DNA from: Bacteroidales bacterium
Lineage (GTDB): Bacteria; Bacteroidota; Bacteroidia; Bacteroidales; UBA932
Direction of reading: 5' to 3'
DNA length: 64,000 nt
Assembly: GCA_012522855.1 (NCBI GenBank)
Contig: JAAYJQ010000012.1
Location: 124,001 to 188,000 of the forward strand
The notes beneath the pieces were generated by a model. It did not search any database. It had not been told where the DNA came from and worked only from the letters and a program-made list of their open reading frames with translations. A program made the position numbers and the translations under genes. The number at the start of each line of letters is the position of its first letter. Position 1 is the first letter of the stretch. Positions 26,302-36,013 of this stretch are shown here, piece by piece.

Positions 26302-27441
26302 TCAAATTCGTTCGATCAGATGTTCCGTAAATTCTTTCGTCCCCAGGGGCTTTCCATTCGGCATCATCCGCGCCAGGTCGAAGGTGGCGAAACCTTCGGC
26401 GAAGGACTGCTCCAAGGCGGCGTAGATCCTGTCGGCCGCTTCGTTCCATCCCAGATGCTCCAGCATCATCGTTCCGGAGAGCAGATTGGAGCAGGGGTTC
26501 GCCAAATTCTTGCCGGCGATGTCCGGCGCCGTCCCGTGGGTCGCCTCGAAGATGGCGTCTCCCGTGTCGTAGTTGATGTTCGCCCCCGGCGCGATTCCGA
26601 TACCGCCCACTTGAGCGGCGAGCAGGTCGGAGATGTAGTCTCCGTTGAGGTTGAGCGTCGCGATGACGGAATAGTCCTCCGGCTTGAGGAGGGCATTCTG
26701 AAGAAAGGCGTCCGCGATGCAGTCCTTGATGACAAGCTTGCCGGAAGCGACCTCGTCGGGGAATTCACGTCGTGCCAGTTCATAGCCCCAGGTTTTAAAT
26801 CCTCCTTCGGTGAACTTCATGATGTTCCCCTTGTGCACCAGCGTGACCGAGGGTCTGTCATGGGCCAGGGCGTACTTGCAGGCGGCGCGCACCAAGCGTT
26901 CGGTACCTTCCTTCGAAACGGGTTTGACACCGAATGCCGAAGTCTCCGGGAACCGCACCTTCTCCACTCCCATTTCTTCGCGGAGGAATCGGTAGAATTT
27001 TCGGGCCTCCGGGCTTCCCGACTCCCATTCGATCCCTGCGTAGATGTCTTCCGTATTTTCCCGGAAGACAACCATGTCCACCCGTTCGGGATGCAGAACC
27101 GGGGAGGAGACTCCTTTGAACCAGCGGATCGGGCGCAGGCAGACGTAGAGATCAAGTTCCTGCCGGAGCGCTACGTTCAGGGACCGGATCCCTCCGCCGA
27201 CCGGTGTCATGAGGGGGCCCTTGATCCCGAGATGATGAGTCTTGAAGGCCTGGATCGTCTCGTCGGGGAGGTAGGTTCCGAACCGTTCGAATGCCGTTTG
27301 TCCGGCCTGTACTTCCAGCCAGTCGAGGGTTTTTGTTCCCGAATAGGTTTTTTCGAGGGCGGCGTCCAGAATGCTCCGCATGGCGGAGGTCACCTCGGGT
27401 CCGACGCCGTCGCCCGGGATGAAGGGTACCGTTATTTTCAT
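26302..27441 (-). CDS. icd: Isocitrate dehydrogenase (NADP type)
   Basis: The 379-residue enzyme oxidatively decarboxylates isocitrate to 2-oxoglutarate. Early [31 protein letters not shown] (substrate loop with Ser, Asn and Arg), [30 protein letters not shown] (catalytic Lys) and the late [13 protein letters not shown] / [12 protein letters not shown] cover the isocitrate and NADP sites. It overlaps acnA by 4 bases (ATGA), so translation is coupled. The size is slightly below E. coli Icd (416). Confidence 0.95.
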   Translation of the reverse strand: MKITVPFIPGDGVGPEVTSAMRSILDAALEKTYSGTKTLDWLEVQAGQTAFERFGTYLPDETIQAFKTHHLGIKGPLMTPVGGGIRSLNVALRQELDLYVCLRPIRWFKGVSSPVLHPERVDMVVFRENTEDIYAGIEWESGSPEARKFYRFLREEMGVEKVRFPETSAFGVKPVSKEGTERLVRAACKYALAHDRPSVTLVHKGNIMKFTEGGFKTWGYELARREFPDEVASGKLVIKDCIADAFLQNALLKPEDYSVIATLNLNGDYISDLLAAQVGGIGIAPGANINYDTGDAIFEATHGTAPDIAGKNLANPCSNLLSGTMMLEHLGWNEAADRIYAALEQSFAEGFATFDLARMMPNGKPLGTKEFTEHLIERI

Positions 27442-29633
27442 GACTTCATGCTGTTCAAAGCGGATCCTGCCCTGAACCAGCCGATCTGCTGTTCGTTATA
27501 CGTGTGCTTGGCTATGATCGTTTCCGAGGTTCCGTCCCGATGATGCAGGACGATTTCGACTGGCTTCCCTGGAGCCAGTGACGCGCAGTGCACATCGAAG
27601 GTGTCGTCCTGTCGGATTCTTTCGTAATCGGCCGGATCGGAGAAGGTTAGTGCCAGAACTCCTTGCTTCTTCAGGTTCGTCTCATGGATCCGTGCGAAAC
27701 TCTTTGTGAGGATCGCCTTCACCCCGAGAAAACGCGGCTCCATCGCGGCATGCTCTCGGCTGGATCCTTCCCCGTAATTCTCTTCCGCGACCACCAGACT
27801 GCCGGTTCCGGCATCCCGGAGGGCCTTCGCCCGCGGGGCCACCGGTCCGGATTGACCGGTAAATGCGTCGATCGCGCCGAGCAGCAGGTTCTCGGAGATG
27901 TTTTCCAGATGACCCCGGTATTTGAGCCAGGGACCCGCCATGGAGATGTGGTCCGTGGTACACTTCCCCTGCGCTTTGATCAGCAAGGGAACTCCTATGA
28001 AGTCCTTTCCGTCCCAGGGCAGGAACGGCCGCAGCCGTTGGAGGCGCTTGCTGTCCGGCCGGATGACGGGATCCGGACTTCCGGGCTTCGGCGCGACGTA
28101 GCCGTTCTCGCAGGGAGCGAAACCCCCTTTCGGAAGCTCGTCGCCCCGTGGTTCTTCCAGGAATATGCCGTCGATCGCGTCCGTTCGGGGATCGAAGTCC
28201 AGTCGTCCCGCAAAGGCGAAGGCCATCGCCATTTCCGGGGACACGATGAAGGCATGGGTATTGGGATTGCCGTCGGCCCGCTTTGCGAAATTTCGGTTGA
28301 ACGAGGTGACGATGGTGTTCTTGCGGAGCGGGTCGTCCGTGTTCCGCTGCCATTGGCCGATGCAGGGCCCGCAGGCGTTGGCCATCACGACGGCCCCCGC
28401 TTGTTTCAGTGTGGAAAGGATTCCGTCCCGCTCAGCGGTCGCGAGGATCTGTTCGCTGCCCGGATTGATGATCAGCTTTGCCTTGGGCTTGAGTCCGGCC
28501 GCGTTTGCCGCCTTGGCGACGGAAGCCGCTCGGGCGAGGTCTTCGTAGGAGGAATTCGTGCAGGACCCGATGAGGCTGACTTCGACTTGGTTCGGATAAC
28601 CTTGCCCTGCGATCCGGTCTTTCATCCGGCTGACGGGGAAGGAGGCATCCGGGGTGAACGGGCCGTTCACCCGAGGCTCAAGTGCGGACAGATCGATCTC
28701 AAGCAGTTGGTCGTAATAGGCTTCCGGGCGGACAGCGATTTCTTCGTCCGCGCGGAGGTCGACCGCTGCTGCGGAAGCGAGGGCGGCCACCTGCGCCCGT
28801 CCGGTCGCCTGCAGGTAGGCCTCCATGGAACGGTCGTACGGGAAGAGTGAGGAGGTCGCGCCGACCTCGGCGCCCATGTTGCAGATCGTGGCTTTTCCCG
28901 TGCAGGAAAGGGTCTCCGCGCCCGGACCGAAATATTCCAGAATGGCGTTGGTGCCTCCCTTTACGGTCAGTTGTCCCGCGATTTTGAGGATGACATCCTT
29001 CGGGGACGTCCAACCCTGCAGAGAACCGGTCAGCCGGATGCCGATGAGCTTGGGCATGCGCAGTTCCCACGGCATGCCGGTCATCACGTCCACCGCATCC
29101 GCCCCTCCGACTCCGATGGCAAGCATTCCGAGTCCGCCCGCGTTCGGCGTGTGTGAATCGGTGCCGACCATCATCCCGCCCGGGAACGCGTAATTTTCCA
29201 GCAGGATCTGGTGGATGATTCCGGCTCCCGGTTTCCAGAAGCCGATCCCGTAACGAGCCGCTGCCGCGGAGAGAAATTCGTACACCTCCGCATTGTCGCG
29301 GAGGGCGTCGGCCAAATCTTCCTCCTTCCCGCTGCGGGCGCAGATGAGGTGGTCGCAGTGGACAGTCGCAGGGACACTGGTAACATCTTTTCCGGCGCTC
29401 ATGAACTGGAGCAAGGCCATCTGGGCCGTCGCGTCCTGCATGGCGACCCGGTCCGGCTTGAATTCACCGTAGGATTCCCGGCGTCGGAGCACCTGTTCCT
29501 CCTGCGGGTCGAAACGGTGGGCATACAAGATTTTTTCGGACAAAGTCAAGGGATGTCCGAGTTTCGTTCTTGCCTCCCGGACCCGGGTCCCGTACCGAGA
29601 ATAGAAGGATTGAATACATTCAAAATCAAACAT
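27438..29633 (-). CDS. acnA: Aconitate hydratase
   Basis: The 731-residue iron-sulfur enzyme isomerises citrate to isocitrate. The [4Fe-4S] cysteines are seen in [15 protein letters not shown] and [11 protein letters not shown]. Substrate loops include [16 protein letters not shown] near residue 145 and the C-terminal swivel domain with [20 protein letters not shown] 29633 ([15 protein letters not shown]) is preferred; the frame runs upstream without coding character. The length is nearer the mitochondrial/AcnB-like short aconitases than E. coli AcnA (891). It is the first gene of the TCA operon. Confidence 0.95.
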   Translation of the reverse strand: MFDFECIQSFYSRYGTRVREARTKLGHPLTLSEKILYAHRFDPQEEQVLRRRESYGEFKPDRVAMQDATAQMALLQFMSAGKDVTSVPATVHCDHLICARSGKEEDLADALRDNAEVYEFLSAAAARYGIGFWKPGAGIIHQILLENYAFPGGMMVGTDSHTPNAGGLGMLAIGVGGADAVDVMTGMPWELRMPKLIGIRLTGSLQGWTSPKDVILKIAGQLTVKGGTNAILEYFGPGAETLSCTGKATICNMGAEVGATSSLFPYDRSMEAYLQATGRAQVAALASAAAVDLRADEEIAVRPEAYYDQLLEIDLSALEPRVNGPFTPDASFPVSRMKDRIAGQGYPNQVEVSLIGSCTNSSYEDLARAASVAKAANAAGLKPKAKLIINPGSEQILATAERDGILSTLKQAGAVVMANACGPCIGQWQRNTDDPLRKNTIVTSFNRNFAKRADGNPNTHAFIVSPEMAMAFAFAGRLDFDPRTDAIDGIFLEEPRGDELPKGGFAPCENGYVAPKPGSPDPVIRPDSKRLQRLRPFLPWDGKDFIGVPLLIKAQGKCTTDHISMAGPWLKYRGHLENISENLLLGAIDAFTGQSGPVAPRAKALRDAGTGSLVVAEENYGEGSSREHAAMEPRFLGVKAILTKSFARIHETNLKKQGVLALTFSDPADYERIRQDDTFDVHCASLAPGKPVEIVLHHRDGTSETIIAKHTYNEQQIGWFRAGSALNSMKS

Positions 29634-29851
29634 GGCATAAATTTGTCGGATCGGCTCCGCCGGGGAAATGGGGATCCGGCAGGGCGATGTTGTTCGTTTC
29701 GATGCAAAGTTAGCAGAATATCGGAAAGGGGCAAACAAATGTTTTGTTCGGAAAAAATATATAAATACAATTGAAAATATTTAAATACAATTTTTTACCT
29801 TTACGGCGAAAAGATATTTTCATCCGGACAACTAAAACAAGACATATTGCC

Positions 29852-32179
29852 ATGAAGAAGTTCATTACCAAGATGTTACAGGGCGCGGCTGTCGCCTTGT
29901 CCCTTGTCTCTTTCGCCTCTTGCGGGTCCAAGGAAGATCCTACCGTCGCCGTTACCGGCGTTTCGCTCAATAAGACCGCGGTCGAACTGACCGAGGGCGC
30001 GACCGCCACGCTGGAGGCGATGGTCAACCCGAGCAACGCGACGGAGAAGGCCGTCACCTGGTCCTCCGACAACGCGTCCGTCGCGACGGTCTCCAACGGC
30101 ACGGTCACGGCCGTGAAGGCCGGCAGCGCGACCGTCACCGTCACCACCAAGGACGGCGGCAAGACCGCCCGGTGCGCCGTCACGGTGAAGCCGAAGGTCA
30201 TAGAAGTGCGGAGCATCAAGCTCACCGACGCCAAGGGCGGGAGCCGGGGCCAGGCGAAGGTCGGCGACACGTTCACCCTCCAGGTCGCCTTCGATCCGGC
30301 GGACGCGACGGACCGGAGCCTCGTCTGGGAGGCGACGACCGAATGCGGCCGGGTGGACGACAAGGGCAACGTCACGGCGCTGACGCTCGGCGACTGCGTC
30401 ATCCGTGCGACCTCCGCGAACGGCGTGTCCGGTGACTATTACTTCGTCATCGAACCCGTTCTGGCCGAGGGCATCACCGTCCAGGATCCGGACGGCAGGA
30501 GCGAGGGCAGCGTCACGGTGGGTAAGACGCTCCAGCTGAAGGCGACCGTGACCCCTGCGAACACGACGCGCAAGCCGGAGTGGAGCAGTTCGGACCGCTC
30601 GGTCGCGGAAGTCGACGGGGAGGGTCTCGTGACCGGCGTGAAGGCCGGTTCGGCCACCATCACGGCCTCGGTGGACGGGAAGAGCGCATCCTACCGACTC
30701 ACCGTCAGCCTCATCAAGGTGACCGGCATCGAGGTCACCCCTTCGACGCTCACCATCACCGCCGGCCAGACCCGTCAGCTCGTCGCGAAGGTCCTTCCGG
30801 AAACCGCCAGCATCCAGTCGGTGAAGTGGACCTCGTCCAACGACAAGGCCGCCAGCGTCGACCGGAACGGGCTTCTGACCGCGATCGCCGAAGGGAAGAC
30901 GCGGATCTACGCCACGGCGGACGACGGTTCTGGAATATCGGGCACCTGCGAGGTCACGGTCGAGGCGGACAAGACCCTCAAGGGCATCGGCCTCATCCCT
31001 ACGGTGATGGACCTGACGGTCGGAGAATCCAAGACCCTGACGGTCACCTACGATCCCGAGAATGCCGCCGACAAGTCCGTCTCCTGGCTCAGCGACAACC
31101 CTTCGGTCGCCTCGGTCTCGGACGGAAAGGTCACCGGCGTCTCCGAGGGAACGGCCGTGATCACGGCGACCAGCGGCGAGGGGGGCTTCAAGGCCACCTG
31201 CACGGTCACGGTGAGCCGTACGATGCCGCAAGGCACGAAGGTGTTCTATAAGACTGGACACAATTATCTTTACATGAACGGTGAACTGCTTTACAGCTAC
31301 CCGCTGAACGGTTTTGCGCTGTACGAGCAGGATGTTTACACCTGGTCTCATCAAACTTCATATCATTCCATAGAGAAGAACGGGAACTCGATATGCTCAG
31401 TTCCATATACCAACACCAACGCCTATATAACGGGTTTTACAGTCATTGGAACAAATGCTTATTCTATAGAGATTTCCGGAAAATCAGCCTGGCTGGTGAC
31501 GGTCGACCTGGCCGCCGGGACATACAGAAGAACGGATTTCCTTGAGGAACAATCCGCATACAATTTGGCTTCAGGTAACTTTCAGTTGGCGGTCGCAGAA
31601 GACGGCACGGCCTATGTCTTGAGCGGCGTCAAGGATGAATATGACGAGACCCACGTCTGCCTGTACCAGGTCACGCCGGACGGGAACCATACCCGGACCC
31701 TGCTCTGCAAGGCCCTTGACAAAACAGACGGCAACGGGAATTCGGTGGCGGACGCTTCCGAGGCCGCGCCGCTCGGCATCGCCGTCAGCGAGGCGGGAGA
31801 TGTCTATGCTATGATTTACAAAAATATCTGCAAGAACGGGAAGAACACCTATACGGCCCATCTCTATAAGAACGGAGCCGAGATTCGCGTCTATGAGGAT
31901 TTCTGGCTTAATGATGGTTATGGCATCGCCTTGGATGGGGAGGACGTGTTCGCATACTATCGGATGCTCCTTTCTGACGGGTCTTCCAAGTCTGTCATCC
32001 TGAAAAACGGGTCGCTGCTGTACGAGTTCACGGGCAAGTACGTCAGATCCGTACAGGTGAACAAGGCCGGAGACGTGTATTATGTTATTTCTGAATTCCC
32101 CAAGTACTTCGTTTACAAAAACAACGACTTGCTCTATTCCGCTGATGTGTTAATAAATGACTTGCAGTTGATGGAATAG
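29852..32179 (+). CDS. Surface lipoprotein with five bacterial Ig-like (BIG_2) domains
   Basis: The 775-residue product has a lipobox at LVSFASCGSKED (Cys near 25). Five BIG_2 domains of about 84 residues each follow, at roughly 33-115, 116-203, 204-288, 289-372 and 373-456. Each shows the (T)VTWSSDNxSVATV / VTAVKAGSATVT pattern. The C-terminal 320 residues are different: repeated short beta motifs (NGELLYSYPLNG, YKNGAEIRVYEDFW, ILKNGSLLYEFTGKYV) suggest a propeller-like fold. The coding DNA is very GC-rich over the Ig part and clearly less so over the tail, so the gene is probably a fusion. The likely role is surface display or adhesion. Confidence 0.85.
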   Translation: MKKFITKMLQGAAVALSLVSFASCGSKEDPTVAVTGVSLNKTAVELTEGATATLEAMVNPSNATEKAVTWSSDNASVATVSNGTVTAVKAGSATVTVTTKDGGKTARCAVTVKPKVIEVRSIKLTDAKGGSRGQAKVGDTFTLQVAFDPADATDRSLVWEATTECGRVDDKGNVTALTLGDCVIRATSANGVSGDYYFVIEPVLAEGITVQDPDGRSEGSVTVGKTLQLKATVTPANTTRKPEWSSSDRSVAEVDGEGLVTGVKAGSATITASVDGKSASYRLTVSLIKVTGIEVTPSTLTITAGQTRQLVAKVLPETASIQSVKWTSSNDKAASVDRNGLLTAIAEGKTRIYATADDGSGISGTCEVTVEADKTLKGIGLIPTVMDLTVGESKTLTVTYDPENAADKSVSWLSDNPSVASVSDGKVTGVSEGTAVITATSGEGGFKATCTVTVSRTMPQGTKVFYKTGHNYLYMNGELLYSYPLNGFALYEQDVYTWSHQTSYHSIEKNGNSICSVPYTNTNAYITGFTVIGTNAYSIEISGKSAWLVTVDLAAGTYRRTDFLEEQSAYNLASGNFQLAVAEDGTAYVLSGVKDEYDETHVCLYQVTPDGNHTRTLLCKALDKTDGNGNSVADASEAAPLGIAVSEAGDVYAMIYKNICKNGKNTYTAHLYKNGAEIRVYEDFWLNDGYGIALDGEDVFAYYRMLLSDGSSKSVILKNGSLLYEFTGKYVRSVQVNKAGDVYYVISEFPKYFVYKNNDLLYSADVLINDLQLME

Positions 32180-32218
32180 GCCGTTTCCTTGAAAGGCGAG
32201 GCCGGACAAGCAGCAGAG

Positions 32219-32250
32219 AGGCCGACTAAAAAGCAATTTTTAGCCGGCCT
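32219..32250 (+). terminator. Terminator of the Ig-domain lipoprotein gene
   Basis: A 14-bp stem with one mismatch (AGGCCGACTAAAAA with TTTTTAGCCGGCCT) and a 4-base loop is followed by TCTTTAT. It lies 39 bases after the stop codon. Confidence 0.8.
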
Positions 32251-32272
32251 TCTTTATCCCCGCCCGCGACGC

Positions 32273-32490
32273 TTGCCCGCTGCAACTCCCCCAGCGACAA
32301 CCGAAACGGCAGGCAAGCCAGCTTCGACCCCCGGCGGTTGCCCCGTTCAACTCCCCGGCGACAACCGAAACGGCTGGCAAGCTACCTTCGACCCGCTGCG
32401 GTTGCCCGGTTCAACTCTCCCGCGTAATCGCTTGCAACTGATTATGGGTCCTTAAACCCGCTGCGGTTGCCCCGTTCAACTCCCCCCCTC
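32273..32490. repeat. Tandem repeat with 64-65 base unit
   Basis: Units start at 32273, 32338, 32402 and (partial) 32467, each opening with TTGCCCSGTTCAACTC or a close variant and closing with CCCGCTGCGG or similar. Copies 1 and 2 share CGACAACCGAAACGGC in the middle; copy 3 is diverged there. It is GC-rich, non-coding and unlike the flanking gene. Confidence 0.8.
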
Positions 32491-32526
32491 GCAGATCCGA
32501 TTTTCGTCCGAACAGTTGCCAAGCAC

Positions 32527-32797
32527 ATTCCGACTTTCTTTAAATTGCAGACTACGGTCTGGACACACTTTTTGAAACACTACCTTCGTCCGAACGATCG
32601 CCAAGCACAGGCGGAACAGCGATGGCGGCGGAAATCTTTTGCAAACCACGGCCGCAGGAATATGCCCTGGACATGGCTACAGGCATGATCTCGGCGGCAA
32701 CATGGCCATTTAAAAGGGGGACTTGCCGCATGAATATGCCATACAGCCGTCTGTGTGCAGGATCGGTGCGGCCGTGGTTTGTAGAAACCCTCCTCTG
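32527..32797. repeat. 271-base dispersed repeat, copy A
   Basis: This aligns without gaps to 33505-33775, with about 14 mismatches by hand count (roughly 95 percent identity). The shared context extends left through a 33-base sub-repeat (units at 32503 and 32585) to CTCGCAGATCCGA. No terminal inverted repeats or target-site duplication are evident. The function is unknown. Confidence 0.85.
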
Positions 32798-32979
32798 GTT
32801 CTCCCCCTCGCAGGCAGCCACCTGTTCTTCCTCCTGTGGGGGGCGGCGGCAAGTTGTCGCGCAGCGATGACGCAGATGACGAGGGGGGCGAGCAGCCGCT
32901 CCAATCCAGCCCGGAACGCGCAGTACAGTGAGCTGAGGCCGGGAAGGAAAGAGTCTAAAAAGTGGTAATATGCGGCCGA

Positions 32980-33020
32980 GAATTCAATCGTTGGATGCCG
33001 TGAATTCAATCGTTGGATGC
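32980..33020. repeat. 19-base perfect direct repeat
   Basis: GAATTCAATCGTTGGATGC occurs at 32980-32998 and 33002-33020, separated by three bases. It lies between repeat copies A and B, and its role is not known. Confidence 0.8.
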
Positions 33021-33504
33021 AAGGCAGACTCAACCTCTAACGAAAACGGCAGCCTCGACAGAGGAGAGGCTCGGAAAGTAAACTGAAAACAGGCTTAGAG
33101 AAAAAGTATACCAAATGCAATCAACCGAGTCAACTTTCTTCAGTCTTAAGACGAAAAAGGTAGTCAACCAAAATCAGGCAACTACACCCCCGGAAGCATC
33201 TTCGCTGTTCAAGGAGTGAATATTCCGACACACCTCTTTCTGCAAGGGCTTGAAAATCAATCGCCGCTCGCTCAAGGAATGAATATTCTGCACTCCTTCG
33301 CATGTGGACGGGACGCAGCTCGCGCAAGGAATGACCATCACAGGTGGGTGGGTCCACGGAGCGGTAATGGAACGAACCACTATCACACAGGGTTTTGCAG
33401 GCGATGCCAAAAAGGGGTGGTCAATGCTCCCCCTCGCAGATCCGACTTTCGTCTGAACGGTCGTCAAGCATATTCTGGTTTTCGCCTGAACGGTTGCCAA
33501 GCAT

Positions 33505-33775
33505 ATTCCGACTTTCTTTAAATTGCAGACTACGGTCTGGACACACTTTTTGAAACACTACCTTCGCCTGAAGGGTCGTCAAGCACATGCGGAACAGCGT
33601 TGGCGGCGGAAATCTTTTGCAAATCACGGCCGCGGGAATATGCCCTGGACATGGCTACAGGCATGGTCACGGCGGCAACATGGCCATTTAAAAGGGGGTC
33701 TTGCCGCATGAATATGCCATACAGCCGTCTGTGTGAAGGATCGATGCGGCCGTGGTTTGTAGAAACCCTCCTCTG
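33505..33775. repeat. 271-base dispersed repeat, copy B
   Basis: This is the second copy of the element at 32527-32797, in the same orientation, 978 bases away. It carries one more 33-base sub-repeat on its left (TTCGYCTGAACGG-type units start at 33448, 33481 and 33563) than copy A (32503, 32585). This shows unit gain or loss since duplication. Confidence 0.85.
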
Positions 33776-33814
33776 CTCTTCCTGCTCCCAGGTGGAAGAA
33801 TATTCGAACCGGCC

Positions 33815-33908
33815 CCTCTTCTGTTGAGGTATTAAGACAGTAACGGGGCGATCGCAGTGACTGCGATTGTCCCGTAAGAGAGTCGGTCCCTCTTCTGTTG
33901 AGGTATTA
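33815..33908. repeat. Duplicated tRNA-Gln 3' end with enclosed hairpin (att-like)
   Basis: A 21-base identical sequence lies at 33815-33835 and 33888-33908. The right copy contains the last 11 bases of tRNA-Gln plus 10 bases downstream. Between them sits a 15-bp hairpin with two G-U pairs and a TGA loop (33843-33875). Duplication of a tRNA 3' end is the usual footprint of tyrosine-integrase insertion, but only 73 bases separate the copies here, so this may be a scar or a deleted element. Confidence 0.55.
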
Positions 33909-33968
33909 GGACTCGAACCTAAACTGGCAGAACCAAAATCTGTAGTGCTACCATTACACCATACCTCA
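33898..33968 (-). tRNA. tRNA-Gln (anticodon TTG)
   Basis: The 71-base minus-strand gene begins TGAGGTATGGTGTAATGG and folds into a full cloverleaf: a 7-bp acceptor stem (TGAGGTA with TACCTCA), a D arm with GGTAGC, an anticodon arm CAGA-TTTTGGT-TCTG giving anticodon TTG, and a T arm with GGTTCGAATCC. CCA is not encoded. It lies downstream of tadA on the same strand. Confidence 0.95.
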
Positions 33969-34011
33969 ATGGGTCGCAAATTTATGACAAATTTTCTAAA
34001 CCTGCAAACCG

Positions 34012-34449
34012 CTATTTCCGTTTGCCGGCAAAAAAATCCGTCATGAGTCCGCCGCAGATTTCCGCCAGCACGCCCGCCTGGACCGCGGTCTTGGGGTGGA
34101 GCAGGGAGGGGGAGAAGAGGGTGTATCCGCGTTTGGGGTCGATCGCGCCGTAGACGATCCGTCCGATCTGGGACCAGTTCAAGGCCGCGGCGCACATCGG
34201 GCAGGGTTCGACCGTCACGTAGAGGGTGCAGTCCGTCAGGTATTTGCCGCCGAGGGCTTCCGTCGCGGCGGTGATCGCGATCATCTCGGCATGGGCGGTA
34301 GGGTCGTGGAGCCGTTCCGTCATGTTGTGTCCTTTCCCGATGATCCGTCCCCGGCACACGACCACGGCGCCGATGGGAATCTCTTCCTCGGCCAGGGCGT
34401 ACCGGGCTTCCCGCAGGGCTTCCTGCATATATTTTTCATCGAGTTCCAT
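34012..34449 (-). CDS. tadA: tRNA-specific adenosine deaminase
   Basis: The 145-residue enzyme converts A34 to inosine in tRNA-Arg(ACG). The zinc/catalytic motif HAEMIAI (His and Glu) is at about 56-62, and PCPMCAAAL supplies the two zinc Cys at about 87-95. IPIGAVVVCRGRIIGKGHNM is the typical first strand pair. It lies 63 bases downstream of rpmH and upstream of tRNA-Gln, all on one strand. Cytosine deaminase-like relatives exist, but size and motif spacing fit TadA. Confidence 0.93.
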   Translation of the reverse strand: MELDEKYMQEALREARYALAEEEIPIGAVVVCRGRIIGKGHNMTERLHDPTAHAEMIAITAATEALGGKYLTDCTLYVTVEPCPMCAAALNWSQIGRIVYGAIDPKRGYTLFSPSLLHPKTAVQAGVLAEICGGLMTDFFAGKRK

Positions 34450-34512
34450 GGTGGGGCGGGATAAAAAATGGCAGGCCGCCAGGACCTGCCGTAAACGTCT
34501 TTCGGCGACCGC

Positions 34513-34665
34513 TTACCACCGTTCCTCGGAGGAGACGGTCAACTTCTTGCGGCCACGACGACGGCGGGACGCGAGAACCCTGCGTCCGTTCGCGGTCGAC
34601 ATTCTCTCACGGAATCCGTGCTTGTTGACGCGCTTGCGCCTGGAAGGTTGAAATGTTCTTTTCAT
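34513..34665 (-). CDS. rpmH: 50S ribosomal protein L34
   Basis: The 50-residue highly basic protein starts [18 protein letters not shown] and continues [20 protein letters not shown], the standard L34 sequence, with a short acidic tail ending SSEERW. In many bacteria rpmH precedes rnpA; here rnpA does not follow and tadA comes next. Confidence 0.97.
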   Translation of the reverse strand: MKRTFQPSRRKRVNKHGFRERMSTANGRRVLASRRRRGRKKLTVSSEERW

Positions 34666-34724
34666 ATCTCGATTTTATTATTTTTCCAAAACGGACTGCA
34701 AATTTAAGGGTTTTGTTCTGATTT

Positions 34725-35408
34725 TCAAAAAATTTCCACGACAAATTTTCCTGCGAAGTATTCGTCTTTGAGCCAGGCATCGACGGGCCAGGTCCGGACG
34801 GCGCTTTCCGGCTTCCGCCAGCGCGCGCGGAACTGCGAGATCTCGGTTTCCAGGTCTCCGCCCCGGAGATACAGGATGCTCTTGGAATATTTTCCCTTCA
34901 CCCAGGGATAGAAATCTGTGAGCGAGGCGACGGCGCGCGACACCACGTAATCAAACCGGGAAGGAAGGGTTTCCGCCCGCGCGTTGACTACGGTGACGTT
35001 CGTCAATCCCAGCAGGCGCGCGATTTCCCCCGTGACCCGGGTTTTCTTTCCGACCGAATCGCACAGGGTGAACGCGGCGGCAGGGAAGAGGATGGCGAGG
35101 GGGATACCCGGGAAACCACCTCCCGTGCCCACATCCAGCAGCGTGACCGGCTTCCCGCCCGCGGGGCGCGGGTCGCGGAGCCGCGAATAGACTTCCGGGT
35201 CGTGGATCCGGAGATATTCCGCGATCGCCAGCGAATGGAGCACGTGATGGTCGTAGAGGTTGTCGATGTCTTTCCGGGAAATGACGTTGATTTTGGCGTT
35301 CCAGTCCCGGTAGCCCGCTTCCAGGCGGAGAAAACGGTCCAGTTGGACATCCGACAGGTTGGAGAAGCTGGCCTGAAGGATGGCCTCGAAGGCGGGGAAT
35401 GTCATCAT
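34725..35408 (-). CDS. rsmG: 16S rRNA (guanine527-N7)-methyltransferase
   Basis: The 227-residue SAM-dependent enzyme methylates G527 of 16S rRNA. The family pattern is clear: YRDWNAKINVISRKD, YDHHVLHSLAI, the SAM motif LLDVGTGGGFPGIPLAILFP at about 95-114, and VVNARAETLPSRFDYVVSRAVASL. Its ATG overlaps the stop of the sigma-factor gene by 4 bases, so translation is coupled. Confidence 0.96.
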   Translation of the reverse strand: MMTFPAFEAILQASFSNLSDVQLDRFLRLEAGYRDWNAKINVISRKDIDNLYDHHVLHSLAIAEYLRIHDPEVYSRLRDPRPAGGKPVTLLDVGTGGGFPGIPLAILFPAAAFTLCDSVGKKTRVTGEIARLLGLTNVTVVNARAETLPSRFDYVVSRAVASLTDFYPWVKGKYSKSILYLRGGDLETEISQFRARWRKPESAVRTWPVDAWLKDEYFAGKFVVEIF

Positions 35409-36013
35409 AGATCCGCCTCCTCGCTTTGTCTTCCCGCCTCTTCGATCATTTGCTTCGCGCGCCGGATCCGGGTCTTGACCGTGTTCAGCCCCAGCCCCAT
35501 GTTCTCGGCGATTTCGTTGTAGCGCATGCCGTCTAAAAATCGTTTGCGGGCCACTTCCCGGTAGAGTTGCGGAAGTCCTTCGATGTGCTTTTCCCGCTCT
35601 TCCTCCGATTCGGTCCGAATCAAGCTGTTGAGGGCATCGTCGGTTTGGTCGGCGATCCCGTTCAGCCCGGCCCCCTTGTTTTCGTCGTCCAAATACACGA
35701 TCTGGTTCTTCGGATGGGCGCGTCGCTCCTGTTCAATGGAATCCAGCGCCGTATTCCGCGCGATCGTACAGAGCCAGGTGAAAAACTGGCTGCGCGCGGG
35801 ATCGTAGGACTGAATCTGCCGGAACGCCTTCTCAAAACTCCGCGAGCAGATGTCGTCTACGACGTAGTTGTCTATACCCTTGATCCGGTTCTTGATGTAA
35901 AGCCGGAGCTGATTGATGTGACAATCCCACAAGGCCGTGAAGGCCAGCCCGTTCCCTCCCTGTGCCAGGAGGATCAGCTCATCAATGGGCCTCAAGCCAG
36001 TTCTTGCCGTCAT
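35405..36013 (-). CDS. RNA polymerase sigma-70 family (ECF-type) factor
   Basis: The 202-residue protein has only sigma regions 2 and 4. Region 2 includes DDICSRSFEKAFRQI and FFTWLCTIARNTALDSIEQERR. Region 4 ends with a helix-turn-helix in YNEIAENMGLGLNTVKTRIRRAKQM. Start ATG 36013 is preferred to an in-frame TTG at 36022; either way the start lies inside polA (32-base overlap). No anti-sigma gene is adjacent. The target regulon is unknown; its place between polA and rsmG suggests a conserved house-keeping ECF factor. Confidence 0.9.
   Translation of the reverse strand: MTARTGLRPIDELILLAQGGNGLAFTALWDCHINQLRLYIKNRIKGIDNYVVDDICSRSFEKAFRQIQSYDPARSQFFTWLCTIARNTALDSIEQERRAHPKNQIVYLDDENKGAGLNGIADQTDDALNSLIRTESEEEREKHIEGLPQLYREVARKRFLDGMRYNEIAENMGLGLNTVKTRIRRAKQMIEEAGRQSEEADL

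Larger units (their letters stand above)
32251..33897. other. 1.6 kb non-coding repeat field beside tRNA-Gln
   Basis: No convincing gene is present. In order the stretch contains a 64-base tandem repeat (32273-32490), repeat copy A (32488-32797), a 19-base direct repeat (32980-33020), several loose CAAGGARTGAATATTC motifs (33210-33320), repeat copy B (33432-33775), and a duplicated tRNA 3' end with a strong hairpin (33815-33908). In the frame shared by copies A and B most differences change the encoded residue, which argues against coding. Confidence 0.7.

Noticed and set aside
32552..32821. Possible protein in repeat copy A sharing a frame with copy B
   Set aside because: The differences between copies are mostly non-synonymous in that frame and no start or ribosome site is conserved.
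32251..33897. CRISPR array
   Set aside because: The repeats are long, irregularly spaced and diverged, with no constant spacer length and no cas genes nearby.
33530..34357. 275-codon minus-strand frame spanning tRNA-Gln and part of tadA
   Set aside because: It runs through the tRNA gene and the tadA coding region in another frame, so it cannot be a real gene.
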